From Bryobacterales bacterium (GTDB lineage Bacteria > Acidobacteriota > Terriglobia > Bryobacterales > Bryobacteraceae): a DNA stretch of 15,668 bases. The translations under genes and the position numbers were made by a program. The stretch covers positions 1,408-17,075 of the forward strand of contig PLMF01000211.1 in assembly GCA_003142355.1 (NCBI GenBank), read 5' to 3'. Of this stretch, positions 1-6,641 are shown piece by piece; within the stretch, counting starts at the first letter, position 1; the number at the start of each line of letters is the position of its first letter. Below the pieces are notes generated by a model that was given only the letters and a program-made list of their open reading frames with translations, had not been told where the DNA came from and ran no database searches.

Positions 1-2
1 TA

Positions 3-404
3 CGGATGCTGGAGAGACTGGGGCTGCGCGCGGACGTGGCGGCCAACGGCCGCGAGGCGGTGAGCATGTTCGAACTGCTGCCCTACGATCTGGTTTTCAT
101 GGACTGCCAAATGCCCGAAATGGACGGGTATGAGGCCGCCCGGGAGATCCGGCGCGGGGAAGGGCCAGACCGGCACGTGGCCGTTATTGCCATGACGGCC
201 GACGCCATGGCGGGCTGTCGGGAGCAATGCCTCGCGGCGGGCATGGACGACTTTATCGCCAAGCCCGTGTCCATGGAAGCTTTGTTTGAGGCCCTTCAGA
301 GATGGGCACCCGCGAAAGAACCCGTGCCGGCCCGGTCAGAGCATCTCGGCATACCGCCGGGAGCAGCCGACGCAACACAATTCTCGACAACGCCAATGAG
401 TTGA
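3..404 (+). CDS. Response-regulator receiver (REC) domain, 5'-truncated, probably the C-terminal end of a hybrid histidine kinase
   Basis: The reading frame is already open at the left edge (codon 3-5 is Arg), so the true start lies outside the window. Numbering from the ATG at 6, the receiver hallmarks are visible: phospho-acceptor Asp33 in MDCQMPEMDG, switch Thr64 in AMTADA and the conserved Lys86 in AKPV. The N-terminal beta1 and acidic pair of the fold are missing, as expected for a cut gene. After about residue 102 only a low-complexity Pro/Ala/Ser tail of some 30 residues remains, with no output domain. A receiver ending the protein, with a start typical of the second half of such domains, fits a hybrid sensor kinase passing phosphate on to an Hpt protein. 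A stand-alone CheY-like regulator is also possible. The MDCQMPEMDG type is most common in hybrid kinases. Confidence 0.85.
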   Translation, partial: RMLERLGLRADVAANGREAVSMFELLPYDLVFMDCQMPEMDGYEAAREIRRGEGPDRHVAVIAMTADAMAGCREQCLAAGMDDFIAKPVSMEALFEALQRWAPAKEPVPARSEHLGIPPGAADATQFSTTPMS

Positions 405-522
405 CCAAGAATCGTATTGTTATCTCGCGATAGGCCTTGGGGGTCCGGGTGCGCGATCTTGTCGGAAAGCTCCGAACCGGTCTCGGGGCCTTCGCCGGCC
501 TCGATGGCGTTCGCGCGATGGC

Positions 523-552
523 TTCGGAAACGGCGGTCGAGTCCGCTATAAT
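523..552 (+). promoter_or_regulatory. Sigma70-like promoter with perfect TATAAT, very close to the TPR gene start
   Basis: A perfect TATAAT stands at 547-552 in otherwise GC-rich DNA. A weak -35-like TTCGGA at 523-528 lies 18 bases upstream. Only 10 bases separate the -10 box from the ATG at 563 and no Shine-Dalgarno sequence is present between them. Transcription would therefore begin a few bases before the start codon. The -10 call is good; the -35 call is weak (3 of 6 consensus bases). Confidence 0.55.
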
Positions 553-562
553 CTTCGCAGCT

Positions 563-1441
563 ATGACCACCGTGCGTTCTTTTTGTTTCCTGGCCTCGGC
601 GTTTGCGCTCGCTGCTGCCGCGCCCGCTCAGACCAGACCCGAAACCACTTCCAAACTCGGCACGAAGTTCTATTCGCTGGCCGAGGAAAAGGGCGCAGTC
701 GCAGGCGCGCTAAAGAACCTTGCCGCCGACCCCAAGAACCTTGACTTGCTGCTCAAACTGGCGCAGGCGCAAATCTCCGTCTGGCAAGACAGGGAAGCGG
801 TCGAAACCTTGACTCGCGCCCTGGCGATTTCGCCTCAGAATGGCGACCTCTACACCGAGCGCGGCCACCGCGAACTCCCGTTGCGGGAGTTTGCGCGAGC
901 GCGCGCCGATCTGAGCCGTGCCGCGGCTCTCAATCCCAAGAACATGGCGGCGTACTACCACCTCGGTCTCGCTCACTATTTCCTGGGCGAGTTCACTCCG
1001 GCCGCCGACGCCTTTCGTCACGCGGTGGAAACTGCGCCCAACACGGATGAGCGCATCAACTCCACCAACTGGCTGTATGCCGCGTTGCGCCGCGCCAAGC
1101 GAACCGCCGAGGCGGCGAAGGCTCTGGAAGCCATCCCGCCGGAAATGACCAACCAGGAGCCTCACACAAGGTTCTATCTCAATCTGGTGCGCTTCTTTCA
1201 AGGCCGAATGAGCGAATCCGAGGCGCTGCCCCCCGAACCGCCGGCGGGCAACACCGATCCCGAAGTCGAACTGCCGTTCGATACGGTGGCATACGGCATC
1301 GGCAACTGGCACCTCTCCGGCGGCGATACCGCCAAAGCCCAGGAATACTTCCACCGCATCCTGAAAGGGCACGTGTGGGTCACCTGGGGGTTCGTAGGGG
1401 CCGAAACGGAGATCCAACGCTTGCCGCCAGATCTCAAATAA
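563..1441 (+). CDS. Exported tetratricopeptide-repeat (TPR) protein
   Basis: The product is 292 residues. I chose the ATG at 563 because it opens a classical signal peptide (MTTVRSFCFLASAFALAAAAPAQ, cleavage after A-x-A near residue 22). The open frame extends upstream to a TTG at 437, but that extension is Arg-rich and would bury the signal. TPR-like helical pairs occupy about 58-91, 93-126 and 128-161; the last has the clear YYHLGLAHYFLGEFTPAADAFRHAVETAPN pattern as separate short motifs. A degenerate repeat lies near 240-273 (GIGNWHLSGGDTAKAQEYF). TPRs are protein-protein scaffolds, so it probably works in the periplasm or on the envelope. The partner is unknown. It converges with the ROK kinase gene with only 23 bases between them. 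No enzymatic motif is visible. Confidence 0.85.
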   Translation: MTTVRSFCFLASAFALAAAAPAQTRPETTSKLGTKFYSLAEEKGAVAGALKNLAADPKNLDLLLKLAQAQISVWQDREAVETLTRALAISPQNGDLYTERGHRELPLREFARARADLSRAAALNPKNMAAYYHLGLAHYFLGEFTPAADAFRHAVETAPNTDERINSTNWLYAALRRAKRTAEAAKALEAIPPEMTNQEPHTRFYLNLVRFFQGRMSESEALPPEPPAGNTDPEVELPFDTVAYGIGNWHLSGGDTAKAQEYFHRILKGHVWVTWGFVGAETEIQRLPPDLK

Positions 1442-1464
1442 TCAGTCCGGCAGCTCTCCGCCCG

Positions 1465-2451
1465 CTATATCGCTTCCGCGGCAGGTTGGCCGGCAGCCTG
1501 TTTGACGCGGGCGATGGCCAGCGCAATACCGCCCCACAGGCCGGCTTTCTCCTGGAGCGCCGAACTCTCGATGCGCACCTTGTCCACCGGAAACAGACGG
1601 ACGCGCTCGCGAACTTCCCGTCTCACGGTGTCGATCAGCAACGGACCAACGTCATTGGCGACGTCGCCGCCCAGGACGACCAGCTCCGGGTAGAGCACCA
1701 CGATGACATTGGAGACGCCGATTCCCAGCATGCGCGCGGCCCGTAACAACTCCTCGCGAACGGACGAGTCGCCGGCCGCGGCCGCCTGCGCCATGAGGCG
1801 CGGAGTCACCCGGTCGGCATTCCCCTCCACCATGTCATACAGGCGCGGGGCGTGTCCGCTCTTCATGAGCCGGACGCCAGCGCCGATGAGGGCCGGGCCT
1901 CCGGCAAGGGTTTCCAGGCAGCCCCTGTTGCCGCAGCCGCACAATGGGCCGTCCGGCAGGATAGTCTGGTGCCCGATCTCGCCGGCTGCTCCCAGGGGGC
2001 CAAGCCGCAGCTTCCGGTCGATTACCACCCCGCCACCGATCCCGGTACCCACGGTGAAGACGACCATGGTCTTCGCCCCACGGCCTTGGCCAAACCAAAG
2101 TTCTCCGAGGGCCGCCATGCGCGCGTCGTTGAGCAGGAAGACCGGGCAACCCACGGCGGCCGATAACCGGTCGGCCACTGGGTAGTCACGCCATCCAGTG
2201 GGCAGGTTAGGGAGAAACAAGGTGCGGCCGCGGTGGAAATCCGCGAGGCCGGGCACGCCCACGCCGAAGGCCGCCAACCGCTGACCTGTGCTGGCCGCCA
2301 ACTCGTTAATGGTCGCGGCGATCCGGCTCAGGACGGCGTCCGGACCTTCGTGTGACAGTGTGGGGATAATCCGCTCAGCCAACATCTGCCCAGCGCCGCT
2401 GGCCACCGCGCAAGAGGTGATGGTTCCGCCAATATCTACGCTCGCAAACAT
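1465..2451 (-). CDS. ROK-family sugar kinase (glucokinase-like)
   Basis: The product is 328 residues, the usual length for a ROK kinase without a DNA-binding domain. The start at 2451 gives MFASVDIGGT, placing the phosphate-1 loop (DIGGT, 6-10) at the N-terminus as in the family. The catalytic Asp is Asp109 in LLNDAR, and the second ATP loop is GTGIGGG at 135-141. The zinc-site signature is complete: Glu158-x-x-His161, then Cys171, Cys173 and Cys178 in CGCGNRGCLE. These predict ATP-dependent phosphorylation of glucose or an N-acetyl-hexosamine in the cytoplasm; the exact sugar cannot be read from sequence. Members with an N-terminal HTH are repressors; this one has none. It lies 47 bases after a Dph6-like gene on the same strand, but also has its own -10 box near the ATG. 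The open frame extends further upstream, where it shows no ROK sequence. Confidence 0.93.
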   Translation of the reverse strand: MFASVDIGGTITSCAVASGAGQMLAERIIPTLSHEGPDAVLSRIAATINELAASTGQRLAAFGVGVPGLADFHRGRTLFLPNLPTGWRDYPVADRLSAAVGCPVFLLNDARMAALGELWFGQGRGAKTMVVFTVGTGIGGGVVIDRKLRLGPLGAAGEIGHQTILPDGPLCGCGNRGCLETLAGGPALIGAGVRLMKSGHAPRLYDMVEGNADRVTPRLMAQAAAAGDSSVREELLRAARMLGIGVSNVIVVLYPELVVLGGDVANDVGPLLIDTVRREVRERVRLFPVDKVRIESSALQEKAGLWGGIALAIARVKQAAGQPAAEAI

Positions 2452-2461
2452 TGCTGGCGCT

Positions 2462-2467
2462 ACTATA
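2462..2467 (-). promoter_or_regulatory. -10 box (TATAGT) 10 bases before the ROK kinase ATG
   Basis: On the minus strand TATAGT (5 of 6 matches to TATAAT) ends 10 bases before the ATG at 2451. No Shine-Dalgarno sequence occurs between them, and no good -35 box is evident. The spacing equals that upstream of the TPR gene. It lies in the 47-base gap after the Dph6-like gene, so the kinase may be transcribed separately. Confidence 0.4.
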
Positions 2468-2498
2468 GCGCACTGACGGGGGCTGAAACCACGCGGCG

Positions 2499-3155
2499 TT
2501 ACAGGACGTCGGTGAAGATGAAGCCTTCCCGTTCCACCATCTCGCCCACCTGAACATGGATGGGGTCTGAAAACATCGGGGCGTCGTACACAAAGGTGTG
2601 AAATTCTCCGTTCTCGCCGCACGGATCTACAGTGGGCGGCAAATCGGAGATGAACGAGAAGTCGAAGTCGCGGCCGGCATAGCCACGGTCCAGTTTCCTG
2701 GGGTCGACGCAGGTCACCTTGGCTTTCAAACCGGAGCGGATCATGCGGGCGGCGAGCTCGCCTGTCGGAAGCTCCCAAAGCGGGAACAAAGGTTCGAGGC
2801 CCGAGCCCTGCAGTTGGCGCTCACGGTACTGGCGGACGTCGCGAAGAAAGAGGTCGCCGAAAGCGATGGCGCCGATGCCTTCCGCTACGGCGCGGCGGCA
2901 AACGTTCGCCATCAGATCTTCGTACACGCCGTTCGAGCACGGCCATGGAAGTTCCACGGGCCACAGGGGAAGGCCGACGCGCCCGGCCTGTTCCTCAACC
3001 AGCCGCCGCCGGACCGCGTGCATGGCAACGCGATCGGCCGCGCAGTTGAAGGTCGTGATCAGCGCTGCGACCTCAACGCCGGGTGTTTGCCGCAGAAGGT
3101 GCAGCGCCCAGGCGCTGTCCTTGCCGCTGCTCCACGACAGGGCGACGCGTTTCAT
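2499..3155 (-). CDS. Dph6/DUF71-like ATP-pyrophosphatase (diphthine-ammonia ligase family)
   Basis: The product is 218 residues, the normal length for this family. The start at 3155 gives MKRVALSWSSGKDSAWAL, which puts the PP-loop motif (SSGKDS, 9-14; usually SGGKDS) right at the N-terminus. The DUF71 C-terminal signature VDPCGENGEFHTFV is at 176-189, and GDLFLRDVRQYRE at 100-112 is also typical. The family adenylates a carboxyl group and adds ammonia; in archaea and eukaryotes it finishes diphthamide on EF2. Bacteria lack diphthamide, so the substrate of bacterial members is unknown, and an amide-forming step in cofactor or metabolite salvage has been proposed. It is transcribed away from the NHL genes and is followed by the ROK kinase. 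The first Gly of SGGKDS is Ser here, a common variant. Confidence 0.85.
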   Translation of the reverse strand: MKRVALSWSSGKDSAWALHLLRQTPGVEVAALITTFNCAADRVAMHAVRRRLVEEQAGRVGLPLWPVELPWPCSNGVYEDLMANVCRRAVAEGIGAIAFGDLFLRDVRQYRERQLQGSGLEPLFPLWELPTGELAARMIRSGLKAKVTCVDPRKLDRGYAGRDFDFSFISDLPPTVDPCGENGEFHTFVYDAPMFSDPIHVQVGEMVEREGFIFTDVL

Positions 3156-3196
3156 GCCGGACGGACTCCCGAGGCCGGCAGATCGCGCGCGGCCAA

Positions 3197-3220
3197 CAAC
3201 GATTCTATCGAGATTCGTTG
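3197..3220. promoter_or_regulatory. 24-base imperfect dyad, candidate operator in the divergent gap
   Basis: Positions 3197-3202 (CAACGA) and 3215-3220 (TCGTTG) are exact inverted repeats. Inside, TCT at 3204-3206 region pairs with AGA at 3211-3213, so 9 of 12 base pairs of the 24-base element are symmetrical. It lies between the divergent Dph6-like and NHL genes, and a minus-strand TAGAAT (3202-3207) falls within its left half. That is the layout of a repressor site over a -10 box. The cognate regulator is not in this window. Confidence 0.35.
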
Positions 3221-3235
3221 CGGAAAGAGAGGCCC

Positions 3236-3264
3236 ATGACGGTAAACAGCGATTGCAGTATACT
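3236..3264 (+). promoter_or_regulatory. Sigma70-like promoter for the NHL gene pair
   Basis: ATGACG at 3236-3241 (4 of 6 matches to TTGACA) and TATACT at 3259-3264 (5 of 6 matches to TATAAT) are separated by the optimal 17 bases. The resulting leader would be about 40 bases, carrying the inverted repeat at 3276-3294 and the Shine-Dalgarno GGAGG at 3302-3306. Confidence 0.5.
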
Positions 3265-3275
3265 GGGCAGCACGT

Positions 3276-3294
3276 GGGTCGCTGAATCCGACCC
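3276..3294 (+). repeat. Inverted repeat (hairpin) in the NHL mRNA leader
   Basis: GGGTCG at 3276-3281 and CGACCC at 3289-3294 form a perfect 6-base-pair stem with a 7-base loop. It lies just after the predicted transcription start and 7 bases before the Shine-Dalgarno sequence. It could be an mRNA stabiliser, a translation control hairpin or a protein site; the sequence does not decide. Confidence 0.4.
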
Positions 3295-3312
3295 CATCTC
3301 CGGAGGCTGCCG

Positions 3313-4386
3313 ATGATGAGGAAGTGCCGAGGTTGTGGTTTCCTCTTAGCGCTGTTGTTTGCCGCGCCGCTGTTGGCCCAGACACCGGCACGGAGCAATG
3401 GTTTGACCCAAGCCCAGATCAACGCTCGGGCCAAGGCACAGAACGTGCCCGAAATCCCCTTTGAGTCGGTTCCGAACTTCCTGAAATTCCCCGCCAATCT
3501 TTACATGGGAGAGGGCATCGGCGTTGCCACCAACTCCAAAGGCCACGTTTTCGTCTACACCCGCAGCCAGGAGACCCGTCTGTTTGAATTCGATCCGAAA
3601 GGGAACTTCGTCCGCGAGATCGGCGAGGGTTTGTACGGGTTTGCGTTTGCGCACGCGGTAAGGGTCGATCCGCGGGACAATATCTGGGCGGTCGACGAGG
3701 GGAGCAACATGGTCATCAAGTTCAACCCCGAAGGACGGGTCGCGATGCTTCTCGGCAGGCGGCCGGAACCTGCCGATGCGGGCGCGGCGACTCCCGCCCC
3801 TGGCGTCTCCGCGTCGACACCCGGACCGTACAGCTTCGATCGGCCCACCGATGTGGCCTGGGATGCAGCCGGCAATATCTTCGTCGCCGATGGCTATGGC
3901 AACTCGCGGGTTGTGAAATACGACAAAGACGGAAGATTCATCGCCTCTGTGGGAACCCGGGGCGCCGAGCCCGGCCAGCTCAACACCCCGCACACAATCG
4001 CGGCGGACGCGAAGGGCGACATCTACGTCGGAGACCGCGGCAATAGCCGGATACAGGTCTTCGACAACGACCTGAAGCTCAAGGCGATCTATGACAAGGT
4101 CGGCGCCCCGTGGGCGGTCTGCATTACTCCCGGCCCGCACCAGTATCTCTACAGCTCAAACTCGAATCCGGACACGAACAATGCCGAGCTGGGCGCCGTG
4201 ACCGGTGAGATTTACAAAATGGAGCTGGATGGGACCATCCTCGGGAAGTTCGGAACCGCCGGCAAGCAGCTCCGCCAGTTCAGCACGACCCACGAGATCG
4301 ACTGCCGCAACGAAAACGAGCTCCTGGTCTCGGAAATCACGTCCTGGCGAGTGCAGAAGATCATTCTTCATCCGAGCGGAAAATAG
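3313..4386 (+). CDS. Exported NHL-repeat beta-propeller protein (first of a tandem pair)
   Basis: The product is 357 residues. GGAGG at 3302-3306 lies 6 bases before the ATG at 3313; a second ATG follows immediately. A signal peptide ends near AQ (residue 23). NHL-type blades recur: about 65-97 (GVATNSKGHVFVYTR), 112-145 (AVRVDPRDNIWAVDEGSNMVIKF), 176-212 (DRPTDVAWDAAGNIFVADGYGNSRVVKY) and 222-255 (NTPHTIAADAKGDIYVGDRGNSRIQVF). The C-terminal part has HQYLYSSNSN and GEIYKMELDG. NHL propellers bind proteins, ligands or, in peptidyl-hydroxyglycine lyase, act as metal enzymes; this protein resembles the lyase group in general fold but catalysis cannot be shown. A Pro/Ala/Gly-rich loop at 152-172 interrupts blades 2 and 3. 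The next gene starts 12 bases after the stop and encodes a close paralogue. Confidence 0.88.
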   Translation: MMRKCRGCGFLLALLFAAPLLAQTPARSNGLTQAQINARAKAQNVPEIPFESVPNFLKFPANLYMGEGIGVATNSKGHVFVYTRSQETRLFEFDPKGNFVREIGEGLYGFAFAHAVRVDPRDNIWAVDEGSNMVIKFNPEGRVAMLLGRRPEPADAGAATPAPGVSASTPGPYSFDRPTDVAWDAAGNIFVADGYGNSRVVKYDKDGRFIASVGTRGAEPGQLNTPHTIAADAKGDIYVGDRGNSRIQVFDNDLKLKAIYDKVGAPWAVCITPGPHQYLYSSNSNPDTNNAELGAVTGEIYKMELDGTILGKFGTAGKQLRQFSTTHEIDCRNENELLVSEITSWRVQKIILHPSGK

Positions 4387-4398
4387 GGGGAGCCACAG

Positions 4399-5454
4399 AT
4401 GAGACGCTTGTGGATTGGAAACGCTTCCGCGGCCGCGCTGCTGCTGGCCGGTTCGCTGTGGGCCCAGATTCCGGAGATAGCCTACGATTCCGCCCCCAAC
4501 TTCCTGAAGCTGCCGGAACACGTCTATCTGGGTGAAGCGGCCGGCGTGGCCACGAATTCCAGGGGAGACATTTTCGTCTACACGCGAACCGGCAGCGAGT
4601 TTGCGACCTTTGGTGCATCGCGAACCTTGACCCACGGCGGCTCGCGGCTCTTCGAGTTCGATTCGAACGGGAAGTACATCCGCGAGATCGGCCAGGGGGT
4701 GTACGGGTTTCTGTTCGGCCAGGCGGTGCGCGTCGACCCGCGGGACAACATCTGGGTCGTGGATCGGGGGTCGAACATGGTCATCAAGTTCGACTCCGGC
4801 GGGCGCGTGCTGATGACGATGGGCCGAAAGCCGGAGGCAGTGGCGCTCGCGGCCGGCCGTGGAGGGGGCCGAGGCGCAACCGGCGCAGGCATTCCCGGCG
4901 ACAATTTCAATCGCCCGGCCGACGTGGCCTGGGACGCCGCGGGAAACATCTTCATCGCCGACGGCTATGGCAATGCGCGCATCGCGAAGTTCGACCAGAA
5001 TGGCAAGTACATCGAATCCTGGGGCTCGAAAGGGAGCGAGCCGGGCCAGTTCGACGCGCCGCATTCGATCGCGGTAGATGCTCAGGGCAATGTTTACGTC
5101 GCCGATCCCGGGAACAAGCGAGTCGAAGTCTTCGACAACAACGGCGTCTTCAAGAGTCAGCTTTCCCAGGTGGGCGCGCCTTGGGCGATCTGCATCTCCC
5201 CGGGCGCTCACCAGTACCTCTACAGTTCGAATTCCAACGACCCCGGCTCGATGGACAACGGTGAAATCTACAAGATGGAGTTGGACGGGCGGGTGCTTGG
5301 CAAGTTCGGCAGAGCCGGCAAGCTCATCAAGGAGTTCGGCACGGTCAATGCGATGGATTGCCGCAACCCGAACCTGCTGTACGTCGGTGAGCTCACGAAT
5401 TGGAGAGTGCAGAAACTCACCCTGCCTACCGCGGGTTCATCAGACGGCCGATGA
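4399..5454 (+). CDS. Exported NHL-repeat beta-propeller protein (second of a tandem pair)
   Basis: The product is 351 residues with a signal peptide ending near WAQ (residue 23). GGGGGA at 4387-4391 lies 7 bases before the ATG, overlapping the end of the previous gene's region, so the two are almost certainly co-transcribed. It shares long blocks with its neighbour: VRVDPRDNIW, VAWDAAGNIF, ADGYGN, SSNSN and GEIYKMELDG, all in the same order. Differences are informative. It lacks the LTQAQINARAKAQ segment after the signal peptide, and carries an insertion of roughly 19 residues at 64-82 (SEFATFGASRTLTHGG core). Its blade 2-3 loop is Gly-rich (152-168) where the neighbour's is Pro/Ala-rich. Function is inferred only as an extracytoplasmic propeller. 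The last 29 bases overlap the 3' end of the serpin gene on the other strand. Confidence 0.88.
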   Translation: MRRLWIGNASAAALLLAGSLWAQIPEIAYDSAPNFLKLPEHVYLGEAAGVATNSRGDIFVYTRTGSEFATFGASRTLTHGGSRLFEFDSNGKYIREIGQGVYGFLFGQAVRVDPRDNIWVVDRGSNMVIKFDSGGRVLMTMGRKPEAVALAAGRGGGRGATGAGIPGDNFNRPADVAWDAAGNIFIADGYGNARIAKFDQNGKYIESWGSKGSEPGQFDAPHSIAVDAQGNVYVADPGNKRVEVFDNNGVFKSQLSQVGAPWAICISPGAHQYLYSSNSNDPGSMDNGEIYKMELDGRVLGKFGRAGKLIKEFGTVNAMDCRNPNLLYVGELTNWRVQKLTLPTAGSSDGR

Positions 5455-6601
5455 AGAGGACGACTCCGGTGCGCGTGTCGCGGATCAGGAAGAGGAACGG
5501 GTGATCGGCGCGGAAGACAACGGCCTGTTCGGGCATGCGCATGGCGGTGGTCTGCATGGCGATACCGGTGGCGGCGGCGGCTTCGGTCCCCTGCTCTGAA
5601 ACATCGACGAAAGCCTTGTGGACCACCTCGGAGATCTCGAGGCCGCGCTTGGGGTCGATGCCCGAGAAGTCGGCGTCGCCGGTGAAGCTTGTGGGCATGC
5701 CCATGGTCGAGAGCGCCCGGCGGAGAGAGAACTGCGATTCGGCGCGGAACTTCGGCAGGCTCACCTGCACGTTCCGAGTGGTGAGGTGGCCGAGCCAGCC
5801 GGTCAGGTTTCCAGGTGTCAGCGATTTCTCGAGGTTGGGAAGGCCGGTGAGAGTCGTCGGGAGCAGGACGTCGAAGGCGATTCCGGTGCCCTCGTAGCGC
5901 ATTTCCAGGATCTGGGCGGACGGCGTTTGGGTGTAGCCGAAGTTCCAGGTCTGGTTCATGAAACTGGCCTGGGTGGTGGCGCCGGTTGGCAGGGTGAAAG
6001 GCGCGGGCTGGGTGCGCGAGGCAAGGAACGGGTCCTGCCACTTGCCGTAGAAGTAGATAGCGCTGGTGAGGACCAGGCGGGTTTGGGCACCGAGTGAGCC
6101 GGCCGGGAGCAGGTTCTGGATCTTCTGTTTGGTCTGCTCTTCGGTCCAGCGGTTGATCCGGGATCGCGCCGCCTCGGGATTCGCGATGAAATCGAGCGGC
6201 GTGAGTGGGGCGTGGTAGTTATTGGCGAGCGTGTTCTCGAAGGCCGGCTGGATGGCGAATCCTTTTTGCACCCAGAGCCCGTTCGCGGTGTGGAGTTCGT
6301 TGCCCGCGGTGTTGCCGGCCTTCATGAGGTCGGCGAGCAGGACTCCGAGGGCGGAATCGTAGGTGGGGTCGTAATGGAGGTGCAGGACGGATTGGATTTC
6401 CTCGGCGGTCTGGCCGCGGGCGCCGGCAAGGGCCATGGAGAGCGCAGTGGCGATGTTGAAGGGTGAGAGGATCAGGTTCGCGTCGCCTCCCATGAGTTGT
6501 TTGTAGGAAGCGGTGGTGAAGGCGTTCATCGCAGGCGCTATACGGGAGTCGGCGGCCGGCAGCGCGGCGGCGAGCAGGATCGGCAGAATAAAGCGTCTCA
6601 T
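5426..6601 (-). CDS. Exported serpin (serine protease inhibitor)
   Basis: The product is 391 residues, a standard serpin length including a signal peptide (MRRFILPILLAAALPAADS). Core landmarks are in order: NLILSPFNIATALSMALAGARGQT at 42-65 as shorter motifs, SAIYFYGKW at 180-188, ISEVVHKAFVDV at 323-334, and FRADHPFLFLIRD at 363-375. The hinge at 336-345 (EQGTEAAAAT) has Gly338, Thr339 and an Ala run at P12-P9, as required for loop insertion, so it should be an inhibitor rather than a non-inhibitory serpin. Counting from Glu336 as P17 puts P1 at Thr352. The loop is 2 residues longer than in antithrombin, so Ala353, Met354 or Arg355 are also possible. It would trap proteases outside the cytoplasm as a covalent complex. 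It follows the BsuPI-domain gene after 36 bases but has its own promoter. Confidence 0.95.
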   Translation of the reverse strand: MRRFILPILLAAALPAADSRIAPAMNAFTTASYKQLMGGDANLILSPFNIATALSMALAGARGQTAEEIQSVLHLHYDPTYDSALGVLLADLMKAGNTAGNELHTANGLWVQKGFAIQPAFENTLANNYHAPLTPLDFIANPEAARSRINRWTEEQTKQKIQNLLPAGSLGAQTRLVLTSAIYFYGKWQDPFLASRTQPAPFTLPTGATTQASFMNQTWNFGYTQTPSAQILEMRYEGTGIAFDVLLPTTLTGLPNLEKSLTPGNLTGWLGHLTTRNVQVSLPKFRAESQFSLRRALSTMGMPTSFTGDADFSGIDPKRGLEISEVVHKAFVDVSEQGTEAAAATGIAMQTTAMRMPEQAVVFRADHPFLFLIRDTRTGVVLFIGRLMNPR

Positions 6602-6612
6602 GAGGCCTCACA

Positions 6613-6641
6613 TCTATAATGCCGCGATTGTCGAGAGTCAA
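6613..6641 (-). promoter_or_regulatory. Promoter of the serpin gene, overlapping the upstream stop codon
   Basis: On the minus strand TTGACT (6636-6641, 5 of 6 matches) and TATAGA (6613-6618, 4 of 6) are separated by exactly 17 bases. The -35 box contains the TGA stop codon (6638-6640) of the BsuPI-domain gene. The -10 box ends 11 bases before the serpin ATG, so the leader would be only a few bases. The serpin can therefore be made independently of its upstream neighbour. Confidence 0.6.

Noticed and set aside
437..562. Upstream extension of the TPR protein to a TTG start
   Set aside because: The 42 added residues would bury the signal peptide, and a TATAAT box lies inside this stretch just before the ATG at 563.
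2452..2778. N-terminal extension of the ROK kinase, first thought to be an HTH domain of a ROK repressor
   Set aside because: The extension is Arg/His/Pro-rich without HTH pattern and overlaps the Dph6-like gene in another frame; the kinase loop DIGGT begins right after the ATG at 2451.
4156..5211. Open frame of 351 codons on the minus strand, opposite the NHL pair
   Set aside because: It spans the junction of the two NHL genes, and its repeated phrases are mirror images of the NHL blades; no Shine-Dalgarno sequence or family pattern.
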